A DNA stretch of 64,000 nt from Colwellia sp. RSH04. Its GTDB lineage: Bacteria; Pseudomonadota; Gammaproteobacteria; Enterobacterales; Alteromonadaceae. The stretch lies in contig NZ_QXIO01000003.1 in the NCBI RefSeq assembly GCF_003545765.1, positions 124,001 through 188,000 on the forward strand, written 5' to 3'. Below, in pieces: positions 25,390 through 34,595 of the stretch. The notes beneath the pieces were generated by a model. It saw nothing but the letters and a program-made list of their open reading frames with translations. It was not told the origin of the DNA and made no database searches. Every line of letters begins with the position of its first letter. Within the stretch, counting starts at the first letter, position 1. Both the position numbers and the translations under genes were made by a program.

Positions 25390-27117
25390 CTAAACTCTGC
25401 GCCACAATGCTCTACTGATCATGCGTACTTTTGTCGGCAGCTTCATTCTTTGTAAGTTCGTTTTGATAATGCCTTGAGTAAAGCGAGTTTTTTTCGAGTA
25501 ATCAATATTTACATCTAACACCACAGGTTGACCAGCTTCGATATAAGTAAGCGCTTGCTTTATTTTTGCCTGTACCTCTTCGTCTGTATTAATGCGTATG
25601 TATTGGCAACCACTAGCTCGGGTAATTGCTTCAAAGCGAAGGTTTGGCAACGTTGTGCACGTTTTTCTGTTGTAAGGCGTTTGTTGAGCTTGTGATATTT
25701 GCGCTAACTCACCATCGTTAAAGATAGTAAAAATAACACCTAAGCCCTTATCGGCGGCAGTGAACAACTCTGTTTGGCTCATTAAAAATGCGCCATCACC
25801 AATAATGCCTACGACTTGATTATCAGGGTTGGCTAATTTGGTGCCAATAACCGCTGGAATGGCATAGCCCATACAATTAAAGTCAGTCGGGCTAAAAAAA
25901 TGTTTTGCTTGGTAGCACGGCATAAGTTCGGCCACTAAAAAGGTATGGTTACCATCATCAGCAATCACATAGGCATCATCTTGAATTTGCTCTCGCAATG
26001 ATTGAAAAAATCGAGCGGGATTAACTCTATCACCACTGTCATGGGCAAACCATTGTTCAAGATATTTGGCTTTGTCTTCTTTTATCTGTACCAAAACATC
26101 ATTACTTCTTTCAATAATAGTTTGCTTCATTAACTCACCATAGAGTGCTTCAAGCACTAATTTAGCATCACCCTCAATAGCCAGTTTTGCCGGGTAATTA
26201 GCGTTAAATACTTGTGGATTAATATCAATGTGAATTAAGTTTTCTGGCACTGTTACACCAAAACTTCCTGTCGCAATTTCAGCAAAACGAGTACCAATCG
26301 CTAATAAGCAATCACACGCTTTAAAAGCATTGGTTGCTGCCGGAACCGCAGCAGGACCAAACCCCATACCTGTATGAAGTGGATGCTTCGCACTAAAGCT
26401 ACTTAATCCTTGCAGAGTAGTCGATACCGGTGCGTTTAATAACTCAGCTATTTTTTCTGTACTTTCAATAGCCTCAACACCACCCCAGCCAACAAAGATA
26501 CCAGGGTTAGAGGATTTAGCTAATATTGCAGCAGCTTGGCTTAGTTGCTCTTGCACTTTTTCTGCGAGTGTCACCTCTTTAGGCTGATATTCAGGTAGCG
26601 AGCTTACCTCACCTAAATCTAATTGAAAATTAACCGGTATTTCGACAAATACAGGGCCAGGCTCACCAGACGTTGCTTCATCAAAGGCAGCAAAAATAGT
26701 GCTAACCACTTCGTCATGACTGTGCACTTTATAGGTTTTTTTAGTGATAGGTGACATCATCGTATGTTGGTCCATATCATGAAGCTGATATGCAAACTGT
26801 GAGTCAGTTCTCACCCCGCCACTAATAACCAACATAGGAATACCATCAAGAGACGCCTCGCCAATACCACTTGCCGCATGGGTTGCACCCGCTGCTGGAA
26901 CAATCACTAATGTACCAATTGAGTCACTAGAGCGACTCATCGCATCTGCCATAAAAGCGCCATAACCTTCATGAGTCACTAACACAGGTTCAATCGTCTC
27001 TGACTTATCTAATTCATCATAAATTTCAGTGTTATGTACACCCGGAATACCAAAGGTATGAGTGACTTTTAATTGCTCTAGGGCATATCGTACTAACCAA
27101 GCGGCTGTTTTTTTCAT
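25390..27117 (-). CDS. Thiamine diphosphate-dependent enzyme, acetolactate synthase/benzoylformate decarboxylase-like
   Basis: A 575-residue cytoplasmic enzyme with the three-domain ThDP fold. The activating Glu50 lies in VTHEGYGAFMADAMSRS. The central domain is about 190-330, and the cofactor motif GDG-x-FND lies near residues 438-466. The family includes acetolactate synthases, 2-oxoacid decarboxylases and oxalyl-CoA decarboxylases. Without a regulatory subunit gene nearby, anabolic acetolactate synthase is unlikely, and a catabolic carboligase or decarboxylase role is more plausible. It lies 93 bp downstream of an FAD dehydrogenase gene on the same strand and probably shares its transcript. 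The substrate is unknown. Confidence 0.85.
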   Translation of the reverse strand: MKKTAAWLVRYALEQLKVTHTFGIPGVHNTEIYDELDKSETIEPVLVTHEGYGAFMADAMSRSSDSIGTLVIVPAAGATHAASGIGEASLDGIPMLVISGGVRTDSQFAYQLHDMDQHTMMSPITKKTYKVHSHDEVVSTIFAAFDEATSGEPGPVFVEIPVNFQLDLGEVSSLPEYQPKEVTLAEKVQEQLSQAAAILAKSSNPGIFVGWGGVEAIESTEKIAELLNAPVSTTLQGLSSFSAKHPLHTGMGFGPAAVPAATNAFKACDCLLAIGTRFAEIATGSFGVTVPENLIHIDINPQVFNANYPAKLAIEGDAKLVLEALYGELMKQTIIERSNDVLVQIKEDKAKYLEQWFAHDSGDRVNPARFFQSLREQIQDDAYVIADDGNHTFLVAELMPCYQAKHFFSPTDFNCMGYAIPAVIGTKLANPDNQVVGIIGDGAFLMSQTELFTAADKGLGVIFTIFNDGELAQISQAQQTPYNRKTCTTLPNLRFEAITRASGCQYIRINTDEEVQAKIKQALTYIEAGQPVVLDVNIDYSKKTRFTQGIIKTNLQRMKLPTKVRMISRALWRRV

Positions 27118-27210
27118 GGTTGTCTCTTCTCGTTATTATGACGTGCATTCTCATGCTTTTTTATCACTTCCTAACTAAAATTAAGTTAAGTTAAGTGAAA
27201 TTCACTAATA

Positions 27211-28947
27211 TTAAGTTGGTTGAATTGATTGGGCAGCGTTTCGGGCTGTTAAAATACAAGCCGATAAAAACGTACCTTCTAAAGAACGCTTACCGTTTGC
27301 TCCACCGCCACCAAAACCAGCCGCTTCGCCTACACAATACAAACCTTGAATAGGTTGCTCTTTATTGTGTAAGACTTGTGAAGCTAAGTTAGTTTGTATA
27401 CCACCTAAACTTTTACGGCTAATGAGTCGCAATTTAATCGCGATGAAGTTATAAGGATAATCGCTTCTTTTTGCTTTAATAGCCGTAGGTTTGCATGTTC
27501 TTAATTTATCAGGTCGCCACTGCCTAGCATGGTGTATTCGTCTTATTTGATCGTCATTTTCAATGACAGCACTGTCTGCAAATTGTGCGTTATATTTAGA
27601 GACTTCTGTAGCTATTTTCTCATCTGCAATAAAGTTTTCACTTGTTGAGGCATTCATTTTTTTTGTTAACGCTTCAAGCGATTGACCAACTAAAACATCA
27701 TCAGACTCTTCAATAAGCTGATGCACTAAACGTGTGTTGCCTAATAAAATTTCTTTGGCAAAACTCATGTACTTTTTATCTCTAATAGAAGGGTTATGTA
27801 GTGAACCAGAAACGGCAAGTTCTTTAATAGCCATATCCCAAGTTAAAACCTGCCATGTCCACGGTTTCTCTTGCTTAGCTACTTGCTGGCATAAATCATG
27901 AGTATCAAAACCGGTAATCAAAGGCATAGGACCAATGCGTTCTCCTTGATGATTTAGCCAAAGCGCTGATTTACTCGGTATTAAACTTAAACCATGTCCT
28001 TCAAATTCAGCTTGGGGATGTTTTATACCCGCGGCGTAATTCCACATATGTTCAGCACGGGTAATATTGCCACCTAGATTCGCTATTTCATCATGTAGTT
28101 CGCCATCAGAAATAGGATTGGCACCATTGAGGATGTTGTCTGCCTGATCAGGCCATGGTGATTGCCAGTTTTGCTTCACTCGTTCAATACTTCCATTGAT
28201 ACCACCACAGGCAATGACGGTATTATCAGCTAAAATAGAAAATTCATTCGTGTTAGCCATGGATGTCAATTGGCTTGTTGTCAATGAGGGTGTCGATGAC
28301 TTTTTGGTTGATGATAGCTTTGTCGATGATAGCTTTGCTGAGCATTCTTTTATCACGTTAACGCCCGCAACTTTCTCATCATGTTGAATCAAAGTCACCA
28401 CTTTGTGTTGGTGTAAAATAGTTAGCTGTTTGCTTTCAAGATAAGGCGTGAGCTGCTCAATAATTTTTTCAACTAAGCCCCAACCCGTTCCCCATAAAAC
28501 ATGGTATCTAGGCACTGAATTACCTGGTGTGTATAACCCGCGTTCTACCCAGTTTACCGCAGGTAAAAATTTAAGCCCTAAGGCTTTTAACCATAAATAT
28601 ACTTTGTCATGATTATGTTTAGCGTACTCGTTTGCCCATAATTTAGGCCAGTAATCTTGTTCATTAAATTCAGCAAAGCTATGCCAATCGGTTAGTAACT
28701 TTGTAGTCGAATCAGGGATATTCATGCGCTTTTGCTCATGAGTATTACACAAGGCCATACCGCCAAAAGCCCATCGAGCTAAGCCTCCTAATCGCTCAGG
28801 AGTATCTCTGTCAACAATACATATTCGCTGACCTTTTAATAGCAGCTCTAACGCAGTAACTAAACCAGCAATACCGCCGCCAGCAATCACAGTATCAAAT
28901 GAGCTTTCGGTTATTTGCTGATGCGTGTTTGTATGTTCAATGGTCAT
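27211..28947 (-). CDS. FAD-dependent dehydrogenase (3-ketosteroid dehydrogenase/fumarate reductase flavoprotein-like)
   Basis: A ~578-residue flavoprotein. The N-terminal dinucleotide-binding motif is VIAGGGIAGLVTALELL, and the C-terminal FAD-contact segment reads YCVGEAAGFGGGGANGKRS, as in KstD-type and succinate/fumarate-type dehydrogenases. No haem or covalent-flavin motif is seen. Between these, near residues 210-230, sits a Ser/Thr/Lys-rich stretch made by a 15-bp tandem repeat. I place the start at ATG 28947 rather than GTG 28962, though neither has a clear ribosome binding site. It is probably first in an operon with the ThDP enzyme and is divergent from the LuxR-type gene. The substrate is unknown. 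Confidence 0.82.
   Translation of the reverse strand: MTIEHTNTHQQITESSFDTVIAGGGIAGLVTALELLLKGQRICIVDRDTPERLGGLARWAFGGMALCNTHEQKRMNIPDSTTKLLTDWHSFAEFNEQDYWPKLWANEYAKHNHDKVYLWLKALGLKFLPAVNWVERGLYTPGNSVPRYHVLWGTGWGLVEKIIEQLTPYLESKQLTILHQHKVVTLIQHDEKVAGVNVIKECSAKLSSTKLSSTKKSSTPSLTTSQLTSMANTNEFSILADNTVIACGGINGSIERVKQNWQSPWPDQADNILNGANPISDGELHDEIANLGGNITRAEHMWNYAAGIKHPQAEFEGHGLSLIPSKSALWLNHQGERIGPMPLITGFDTHDLCQQVAKQEKPWTWQVLTWDMAIKELAVSGSLHNPSIRDKKYMSFAKEILLGNTRLVHQLIEESDDVLVGQSLEALTKKMNASTSENFIADEKIATEVSKYNAQFADSAVIENDDQIRRIHHARQWRPDKLRTCKPTAIKAKRSDYPYNFIAIKLRLISRKSLGGIQTNLASQVLHNKEQPIQGLYCVGEAAGFGGGGANGKRSLEGTFLSACILTARNAAQSIQPT
28292..28336 (-). repeat. 15-bp tandem repeat inside the FAD dehydrogenase gene
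   Basis: Three adjacent imperfect 15-bp units (28292-28306, 28307-28321, 28322-28336) encode an S-S-T-K-rich linker. The unit length is a multiple of three, so copy number changes would keep the frame. Confidence 0.7.
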
Positions 28948-29062
28948 ATCAAGGCATACCACTTAGCATTTAAAATCAATAACAACAGTTTGTACTACCC
29001 AAAACATATTGAAAATGGTAAAAATTACCTAATCATTTAAAAGCACCCTACCTAGATAAAAT

Positions 29063-30022
29063 ATGACGCAAAAGCTCTCAGCAGATGAATTTATTTCTCA
29101 CCTATATTGCAAAGCAAACGACATTCCACTGGCCGACTTTGCTACTTGGGCATTAGATTTATTACAGCAAGTGATTGCTTTTGACGGGGCTATTTGGGGG
29201 ACAGGGCACACTTCTACTGAACAGTTTCATACCCAAACAACGGTAGATGTTTCACCCGACATATTTGCCGCACTCAAAAAACATGTTGATATCAACCCAA
29301 TTTTCAACACCTTACTCTCAACAACAGGTAAAGCTGTTGACATGGCCGATGTACTCAGTGATAAGCATTTTTATCAATCAACTCTATACAAAGAATGCTT
29401 TCAGCCCTTTGCTATAGAGCGGATATTAAGCTCGATTCATGTTGATGACAGAAGTGGTATTTTCACTTTATTAACTTTATACCGATACGATAGAGAGCAA
29501 GGTTTTACTGAACAAGAAAAAACATTACAAAACAGCTTATTATTTCATTTAATTAAAGCCTTTTCACACCGCCAGATATTGGCACTGTCTGAAAACAAAA
29601 GCCGACTTAAAAAGGAGTTATCTTGTGCGCTTTGTGATAACCAAGGCATTTATCATGCTGTGGAAGCCAGCTTTCTAAATATCATAGAACAACATCAACA
29701 CTTTACTAAACAACAAGCATTTCCGATCAATATATTTGACAGTACAGCCCAAACAAGTGTCGAAAACTTGCACTTTATTAAAGAAAAATTTGGTGATTTA
29801 TATCGAATTTCTGTGCGAGTTAAAAACCCAACCGATGATCTGTCTGCTAGAGAAAAACAAGTAGTAGAAGGTATCTGTCAAGGCAGCACGTTTAAACAAA
29901 TTGCTAAAGAGTTAAATTTATCGCCATCAACGGTGTCTAATCATTTATACCGAATTTACGACAAGCTTAATATTCACAGTAGAAGTGAATTAGTGTCGTT
30001 AGTCAACCTCAGCTCGGGATAA
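29063..30022 (+). CDS. LuxR-type transcriptional regulator
   Basis: A 319-residue regulator with a C-terminal helix-turn-helix of the LuxR/FixJ type (about 258-312: LSAREKQVVEGICQGSTFKQIAKELNLSPSTVSNHLYRIYDKL). The N-terminal ~240 residues do not show the acyl-homoserine-lactone-binding pattern and look like a ligand-sensing domain of unknown specificity. It is transcribed divergently from the FAD dehydrogenase-ThDP enzyme operon with 115 bp between, so it is the obvious candidate to control it. Its last five codons (NLSSG) and stop lie inside the left terminal repeat of a MITE, so the native C-terminus has been replaced or trimmed by the insertion. Confidence 0.87.
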   Translation: MTQKLSADEFISHLYCKANDIPLADFATWALDLLQQVIAFDGAIWGTGHTSTEQFHTQTTVDVSPDIFAALKKHVDINPIFNTLLSTTGKAVDMADVLSDKHFYQSTLYKECFQPFAIERILSSIHVDDRSGIFTLLTLYRYDREQGFTEQEKTLQNSLLFHLIKAFSHRQILALSENKSRLKKELSCALCDNQGIYHAVEASFLNIIEQHQHFTKQQAFPINIFDSTAQTSVENLHFIKEKFGDLYRISVRVKNPTDDLSAREKQVVEGICQGSTFKQIAKELNLSPSTVSNHLYRIYDKLNIHSRSELVSLVNLSSG

Positions 30023-30198
30023 TAAATAGCTCCCTAGCGGCTATTTTTCCTTACGCCTGTGTTAAATTCATAAACAAGAGAATGACTATTATTAATGTAT
30101 TTGCCTTGAATGAAAAAACTATCAAGCTAGTAAGTTGCTAAAACCACAAGTCTAACAATTTCAAACGATTAACTTATCTCTTAACCCAAGTTGAGGTT
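30005..30198 (+). mobile_element. MITE copy 2 (194 bp, terminal inverted repeats)
   Basis: This copy begins AACCTCAGCTCGGG and ends CCCAAGTTGAGGTT, so its right repeat carries two differences. The flanks are AGTC and AGTT, an imperfect 4-bp duplication. It is inverted relative to the copy at 25065-25260 and about 93% identical by eye. It overlaps the last codons of the LuxR-type gene. Confidence 0.85.
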
Positions 30199-30223
30199 AG
30201 TTAGTACCATAGCGAATGATTAA

Positions 30224-31399
30224 TTATTTTGATAAATATGACATTGCCTGTTCAAGGCCATTAACAGTCATAGGAAACATCTGCTGTTCAACAAGTTCAT
30301 TAATCATACGAATACTTTGCGTGTAATCCCAATGGGTTTCATGTACAGGGTTAATCCACACAATTTTTTCAAAATTATCTCTAAGTCGATTAAACCAAAC
30401 AGCACCAGCTTCTTTATTCCAATGTTCGACACTACCGCCAGGAACGGCAACCTCATAGGGTGACATTGAAGCATCGCCAATAAAAATCACCTTATAGTCA
30501 CTGCTGTATTTATGTAAAATATCAGGTAATGGAATGCGCTCTTGATGTCTTCGAACGTTGTTATCCCAAACCGATTCATAAATAAAGTTATGGAAATAGT
30601 AATACTCCATATGTTTGAATTCTGCACGCGCTGCTGAGAACATTTCTTCACAGGTTTCAATGTAAGAGTCCATCGAACCGCCCACATCAAAAAACAACAG
30701 AACTTTTACGGCATTATGGCGTTCAGGCACCATTTTTAAATCAAGATAACCAGCATTATTAGCAGTACTGCGAATGGTGTCATCAATATCGAGTTCATCT
30801 TCAGCACCTGTTCGAGCAAATTGGCGAAGTCTTCGTAAGGCAACTTTTATATTACGGGTGCCAAGTTCAATATTATCATCAAGATTTTTAAAATCTCTTC
30901 GTTCCCAAACTTTAACTGCACGTTTATGGGTGCTTTCACCACCAATTCGAACACCTTCTGGGTTATAACCGCTATGTCCAAAAGGTGATGTACCGCCTGT
31001 GCCCACCCATTTATTGCCGCCTTGGTGTTTGGCTTTTTGCTCTTCTAAGCGCTCTTTTAGTGTTTCAAGTAACTTCTCTAAACCACCTAAAGACTCTATT
31101 TTTGCTTTCTCTTCTTCACTCAGGTGCTTTGTTAATTCAGCGCGTAACCACTCTTCTGGAATTAGCGCCTCAATAATGTCATCAATATTATCTAGCTCAC
31201 TAAAGCAAAGCGAAAATGCTCGATCAAAACGATCAAAGTATTTTTCATCTTTCACCAAAATGGTTCGACTTAAATAATAGAACTCATCAATATTGGCAAA
31301 AACAATATGTTTTTCAAGGGCAGCAATTAAATCAAGTAACTCTTTTATCGTTACAGGTATCTCATGCTTTTTTAAACCTTGAAAGAAATTAATTAACAT
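30224..31399 (-). CDS. VWA-domain protein, CoxE-like
   Basis: A 391-residue cytoplasmic protein. The C-terminal half is a von Willebrand A-like domain with the metal site written FFDVGGSMDSY near residue 239, where the usual DxSxS has Gly at the third position. This variant is, as far as I know, typical of the CoxE-like subfamily. The N-terminal half is helical and charged. It overlaps the stop codon of the upstream MoxR ATPase by one base (TAATG), so the two are translationally coupled. MoxR-VWA pairs act as chaperone-like systems that mature or insert cofactors into partner proteins; the target here is unknown. Confidence 0.85.
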   Translation of the reverse strand: MLINFFQGLKKHEIPVTIKELLDLIAALEKHIVFANIDEFYYLSRTILVKDEKYFDRFDRAFSLCFSELDNIDDIIEALIPEEWLRAELTKHLSEEEKAKIESLGGLEKLLETLKERLEEQKAKHQGGNKWVGTGGTSPFGHSGYNPEGVRIGGESTHKRAVKVWERRDFKNLDDNIELGTRNIKVALRRLRQFARTGAEDELDIDDTIRSTANNAGYLDLKMVPERHNAVKVLLFFDVGGSMDSYIETCEEMFSAARAEFKHMEYYYFHNFIYESVWDNNVRRHQERIPLPDILHKYSSDYKVIFIGDASMSPYEVAVPGGSVEHWNKEAGAVWFNRLRDNFEKIVWINPVHETHWDYTQSIRMINELVEQQMFPMTVNGLEQAMSYLSK

Positions 31400-32244
31400 T
31401 AACGCTGCTCACGTCTGTGCATAAAGGCTAATCGTTCAAGCATATGAACATCTTGTTCATTCTTTAAAAGCGCGCCATATAAAGGAGGAATGGCTTTTGA
31501 GTTATCTCTATTTTTTAAAATTTCATCAGGAATATCATCAGCCATCAATAGCTTTAACCAATCGATTAACTCAGACGTTGACGGTTTTTTTCGTAAACCA
31601 TTTATTTCACGCACTTCAAAAAACACATCGAGTGCTTCGTTAACCAAATTCAATTGAATGTTAGGGTAATGCACATCAATGATCTGCTTCATGGTGTCGC
31701 GATCAGGAAAATTAATAAAGTGAAAGAAACAACGACGAAGAAAAGCATCTGGTAGCTCTTTTTCATTGTTACTGGTAATGATGATTATAGGTCTGTGATT
31801 AGCTTTAATGGTTTCCCCTGTTTCATAAACAAAGAACTCCATTTTATCGAGCTCGACTAATAAATCGTTAGGAAATTCAATGTCGGCTTTATCGACTTCG
31901 TCGATCAATAATACAACTTGCTCATCAGACTGAAACGCTTCCCATAGTTTACCTTGTCTAATGTAATTGTTAATGTCATGAACTTTATCGTCACCTAATT
32001 GCGAATCGCGAAGCCTTGATACCGCATCGTATTCATATAAGCCCTGCTGAGCTTTAGTGGTTGACTTTACATGCCATTGAATTAAGCGCATCCCCAATGA
32101 GGCTGCAACCTCTTCAGCTAACAGTGTTTTGCCCGTACCTGGCTCACCTTTAATTAATAAAGGACGTTGCAATGTTACCGAGGCATTAACCGCCAGTTGT
32201 AAGTCTTCTGTAGCAACGTACTTTTCAGTGCCTTTAAACTTCAT
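31399..32244 (-). CDS. MoxR-family AAA+ ATPase
   Basis: A 281-residue ATPase with Walker A GEPGTGKT (33-40), Walker B LLIDEVDKAD (near 112), sensor 1 (IIITSNNEKELPDAFLRRC) and arginine-finger residues. It should work as a ring with the VWA protein encoded immediately downstream, with which it shares a TAATG stop/start. The pair is widespread in Alteromonadales and is not part of a larger operon here. Confidence 0.9.
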   Translation of the reverse strand: MKFKGTEKYVATEDLQLAVNASVTLQRPLLIKGEPGTGKTLLAEEVAASLGMRLIQWHVKSTTKAQQGLYEYDAVSRLRDSQLGDDKVHDINNYIRQGKLWEAFQSDEQVVLLIDEVDKADIEFPNDLLVELDKMEFFVYETGETIKANHRPIIIITSNNEKELPDAFLRRCFFHFINFPDRDTMKQIIDVHYPNIQLNLVNEALDVFFEVREINGLRKKPSTSELIDWLKLLMADDIPDEILKNRDNSKAIPPLYGALLKNEQDVHMLERLAFMHRREQR

Positions 32245-32458
32245 AAATATAATCTTTAGTGTCAGTCATTTTTTAAAAGAATAACTGGTTGTACCATTTA
32301 GTTCAATGACAATACTGTAAGCACATTTAAAATAACAAATGAGTGTTTTAAACATTCATTTATGAAAACAGAAAAGTAGCCATTATTACAATAGCTTAAT
32401 ATCCATTTTTTACCTATAGTGTGTTAATTATCATTAAGTACTTTTAACGAGGTTATCT

Positions 32459-32734
32459 ATGCAAGTTGAGAATAAAGATTTAGGTGTTATTACTGTACTA
32501 TTAAAACGATTTGAGCATGAACGTCTTCCAAAAGCAAAAGCTCTTAAAGCAAAAGTCGACGAGGGTAATATGCTAGATGATGCTGATTTAAGTTACTTAG
32601 AACAGGTACTTACTGATTCACACCAAGTTATGGGGTTACTTAATAAACACCCTGAATATGCAGCACTTGCTAAAGAAACAATCAAACTTTATGAAGATAT
32701 TATGACCACTTCTCAACGAAACAGTAATCTGTAA
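32459..32734 (+). CDS. Small conserved protein of unknown function
   Basis: A 91-residue, largely helical, soluble protein without signal or membrane segment. A good GAGG site precedes the ATG. It has the pattern of a short coiled-coil or helical-bundle protein (KAKALKAKVDEGNMLDDADL). I do not recognise the family. It lies 69 bp before the D-lactate dehydrogenase gene on the same strand but may be transcribed separately. Confidence 0.6.
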   Translation: MQVENKDLGVITVLLKRFEHERLPKAKALKAKVDEGNMLDDADLSYLEQVLTDSHQVMGLLNKHPEYAALAKETIKLYEDIMTTSQRNSNL

Positions 32735-32803
32735 TCTGTAATCAAGAACAGCTAATTTCGCCTTTTAATAAAAAGAACCCGCTAAATTAATGCCGGAGAT
32801 GAA

Positions 32804-34504
32804 ATGAACAATGCCCAGCTATTATCCAAGCTAACGAGTATCCTTGGTGCAACCAAGCTCCGTGTTGGTAAGAAGAATACTGAACATTATCGTACAGGGT
32901 GGCGTTCTGGTGGTGGCAATGCTTTAGCTGTTGTATTTCCTGAAAGCTTATACCAGTTTTGGCAGGTATTATCGTGCTGTGTTGAAGCAGACTGCATCAT
33001 GATTATGCAAGCGGCAAACACGGGTTTAACAGAAGGCTCTACCCCTAGCGGTGACGAGTATGACCGTGAAATCATTATCATCAATACCTTAGCAATGAAT
33101 AAGTTAATAGTGTTAGGCAATGGCGAGCAAGTGGTTAGTTTTCCCGGCACAACATTACATACCTTAGAAAAAACACTCAAACCACTTAATAGAGCACCTC
33201 ATTCTGTTATAGGTTCATCCTGTTTAGGCGCTTCAATCGTTGGCGGCATTGCCAATAATTCTGGCGGTGCTTTAGTTAAAAGGGGGCCAGCTTATACTGA
33301 ACTATCTTTATATGCTTGGGTTGATGAACAAGGCCAATTAAAACTGGTTAATCATTTAGGTATTGATTTAGGCGATACACCTGAGCAAATCCTCACTAAT
33401 TTAGAATCAGAAAATTTCACATTAGAAACACTCGCCACCCAAGAAAAAGCAAGCGCCAATGACTACATAGAACGCTTAAGGGATATAGATGCAAAAACGC
33501 CAAGTCGCTTTAATGCAGATACAACACGGCTTTATGAATCAAGCGGTTGTGCGGGAAAACTTGCTGTATTTGCGGTGCGTCTAGATACCTTCGATGTCGC
33601 TAAAAAAGAGCAAACGTATTATATCGGTACGAATAATCCCGAGACACTAACTAACTTACGCCGCCATATATTAAGTCATTTCAAGCATATTCCAGAGGTG
33701 GGTGAATATATGCATAGAGATATTTTTGATATTGCGAATAAATATGGCAAAGATACCTTTTTAAGCATTCAGCATTTAGGTACTGATAAATTACCAAAAA
33801 TGTTTGCCTTAAAAGGTCGTATTGATGCGACCTTAAATAAAGCGACTTTCTTACCTAAATATATTACCGACAGAGTAATGCAGCGCGTTAGCCAATGCTT
33901 CAAACAACATTTACCTCAGCGTATGCTAGATTTTCGTGATAAATACGAGCATCACCTTATTTTAAAAATGAGTGATGACGGTATTAACGAAGCAACAGAG
34001 TTTTTATCTTCTTATTTCGCACAAAACTCAACATCAGGTAATTACTTTATATGTAACGAAGAGGAAACAACTAAAGCCTACCTACAACGTTTTGCTGCCG
34101 CAGGTGCTGCTATTCGCTATCAAACATTACACGATAATACAGTTGGCGAAATGCTAACACTTGATATTGCCCTTAGAAGAAATGATCCTTTGTGGGTTGA
34201 ACAATTACCAGAGTCCATCGCAAATAAAATAGATAAGTCTTTATATTATGGACACTTCTTCTGCTATGTATTCCATCAAGATTACGTGCTAAAAAAAGGT
34301 GTCGATGCTAAGCAACTTAAAAAAGAGATGCTCGCCTTGCTTGATTCACGCGGAGCTAAATACCCAGCTGAGCACAATGTCGGCCACCTTTATAAAGCTG
34401 AAGATGGCGTAAAAGCTTTTTATCAGCAATTAGATCCAACCAATCGGTTCAACCCTGGTGTAGGTCAAACCGATAAGCATAAAAGAAACTGTTCTTGCTG
34501 TTGA
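32804..34504 (+). CDS. dld: Quinone-dependent D-lactate dehydrogenase
   Basis: A 566-residue peripheral membrane flavoprotein that oxidises D-lactate to pyruvate and passes electrons to quinone. The FAD-binding PCMH domain is at about 35-200 (MQAANTGLTEGSTPSGDEYDR; GSSCLGASIVGGIANNSGGAL). The substrate-binding and membrane-association domain follows, ending in NRFNPGVGQT. The length agrees with the E. coli Dld type. GGAG precedes the ATG. A run of Cys ends the protein (NCSCC). No lactate permease gene is adjacent. Confidence 0.92.
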   Translation: MNNAQLLSKLTSILGATKLRVGKKNTEHYRTGWRSGGGNALAVVFPESLYQFWQVLSCCVEADCIMIMQAANTGLTEGSTPSGDEYDREIIIINTLAMNKLIVLGNGEQVVSFPGTTLHTLEKTLKPLNRAPHSVIGSSCLGASIVGGIANNSGGALVKRGPAYTELSLYAWVDEQGQLKLVNHLGIDLGDTPEQILTNLESENFTLETLATQEKASANDYIERLRDIDAKTPSRFNADTTRLYESSGCAGKLAVFAVRLDTFDVAKKEQTYYIGTNNPETLTNLRRHILSHFKHIPEVGEYMHRDIFDIANKYGKDTFLSIQHLGTDKLPKMFALKGRIDATLNKATFLPKYITDRVMQRVSQCFKQHLPQRMLDFRDKYEHHLILKMSDDGINEATEFLSSYFAQNSTSGNYFICNEEETTKAYLQRFAAAGAAIRYQTLHDNTVGEMLTLDIALRRNDPLWVEQLPESIANKIDKSLYYGHFFCYVFHQDYVLKKGVDAKQLKKEMLALLDSRGAKYPAEHNVGHLYKAEDGVKAFYQQLDPTNRFNPGVGQTDKHKRNCSCC

Positions 34505-34595
34505 GTTTAAATGAGTTAAGATTTTTGAAGGCCATCACCGCTAGGAATAATAAACAATGCGCTTAAATCAATGTTATAACTTTCATGATGTTAGG

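Noticed and set aside
28262..28345. The repeat in the FAD dehydrogenase gene as a CRISPR fragment
   Set aside because: The units are contiguous without spacers, in frame and only 15 bp long.
25065..30198. Calling the whole segment a composite transposon
   Set aside because: Each MITE copy has its own apparent target duplication, neither encodes a transposase, and the outer flanks (ATTT and AGTT) do not match.
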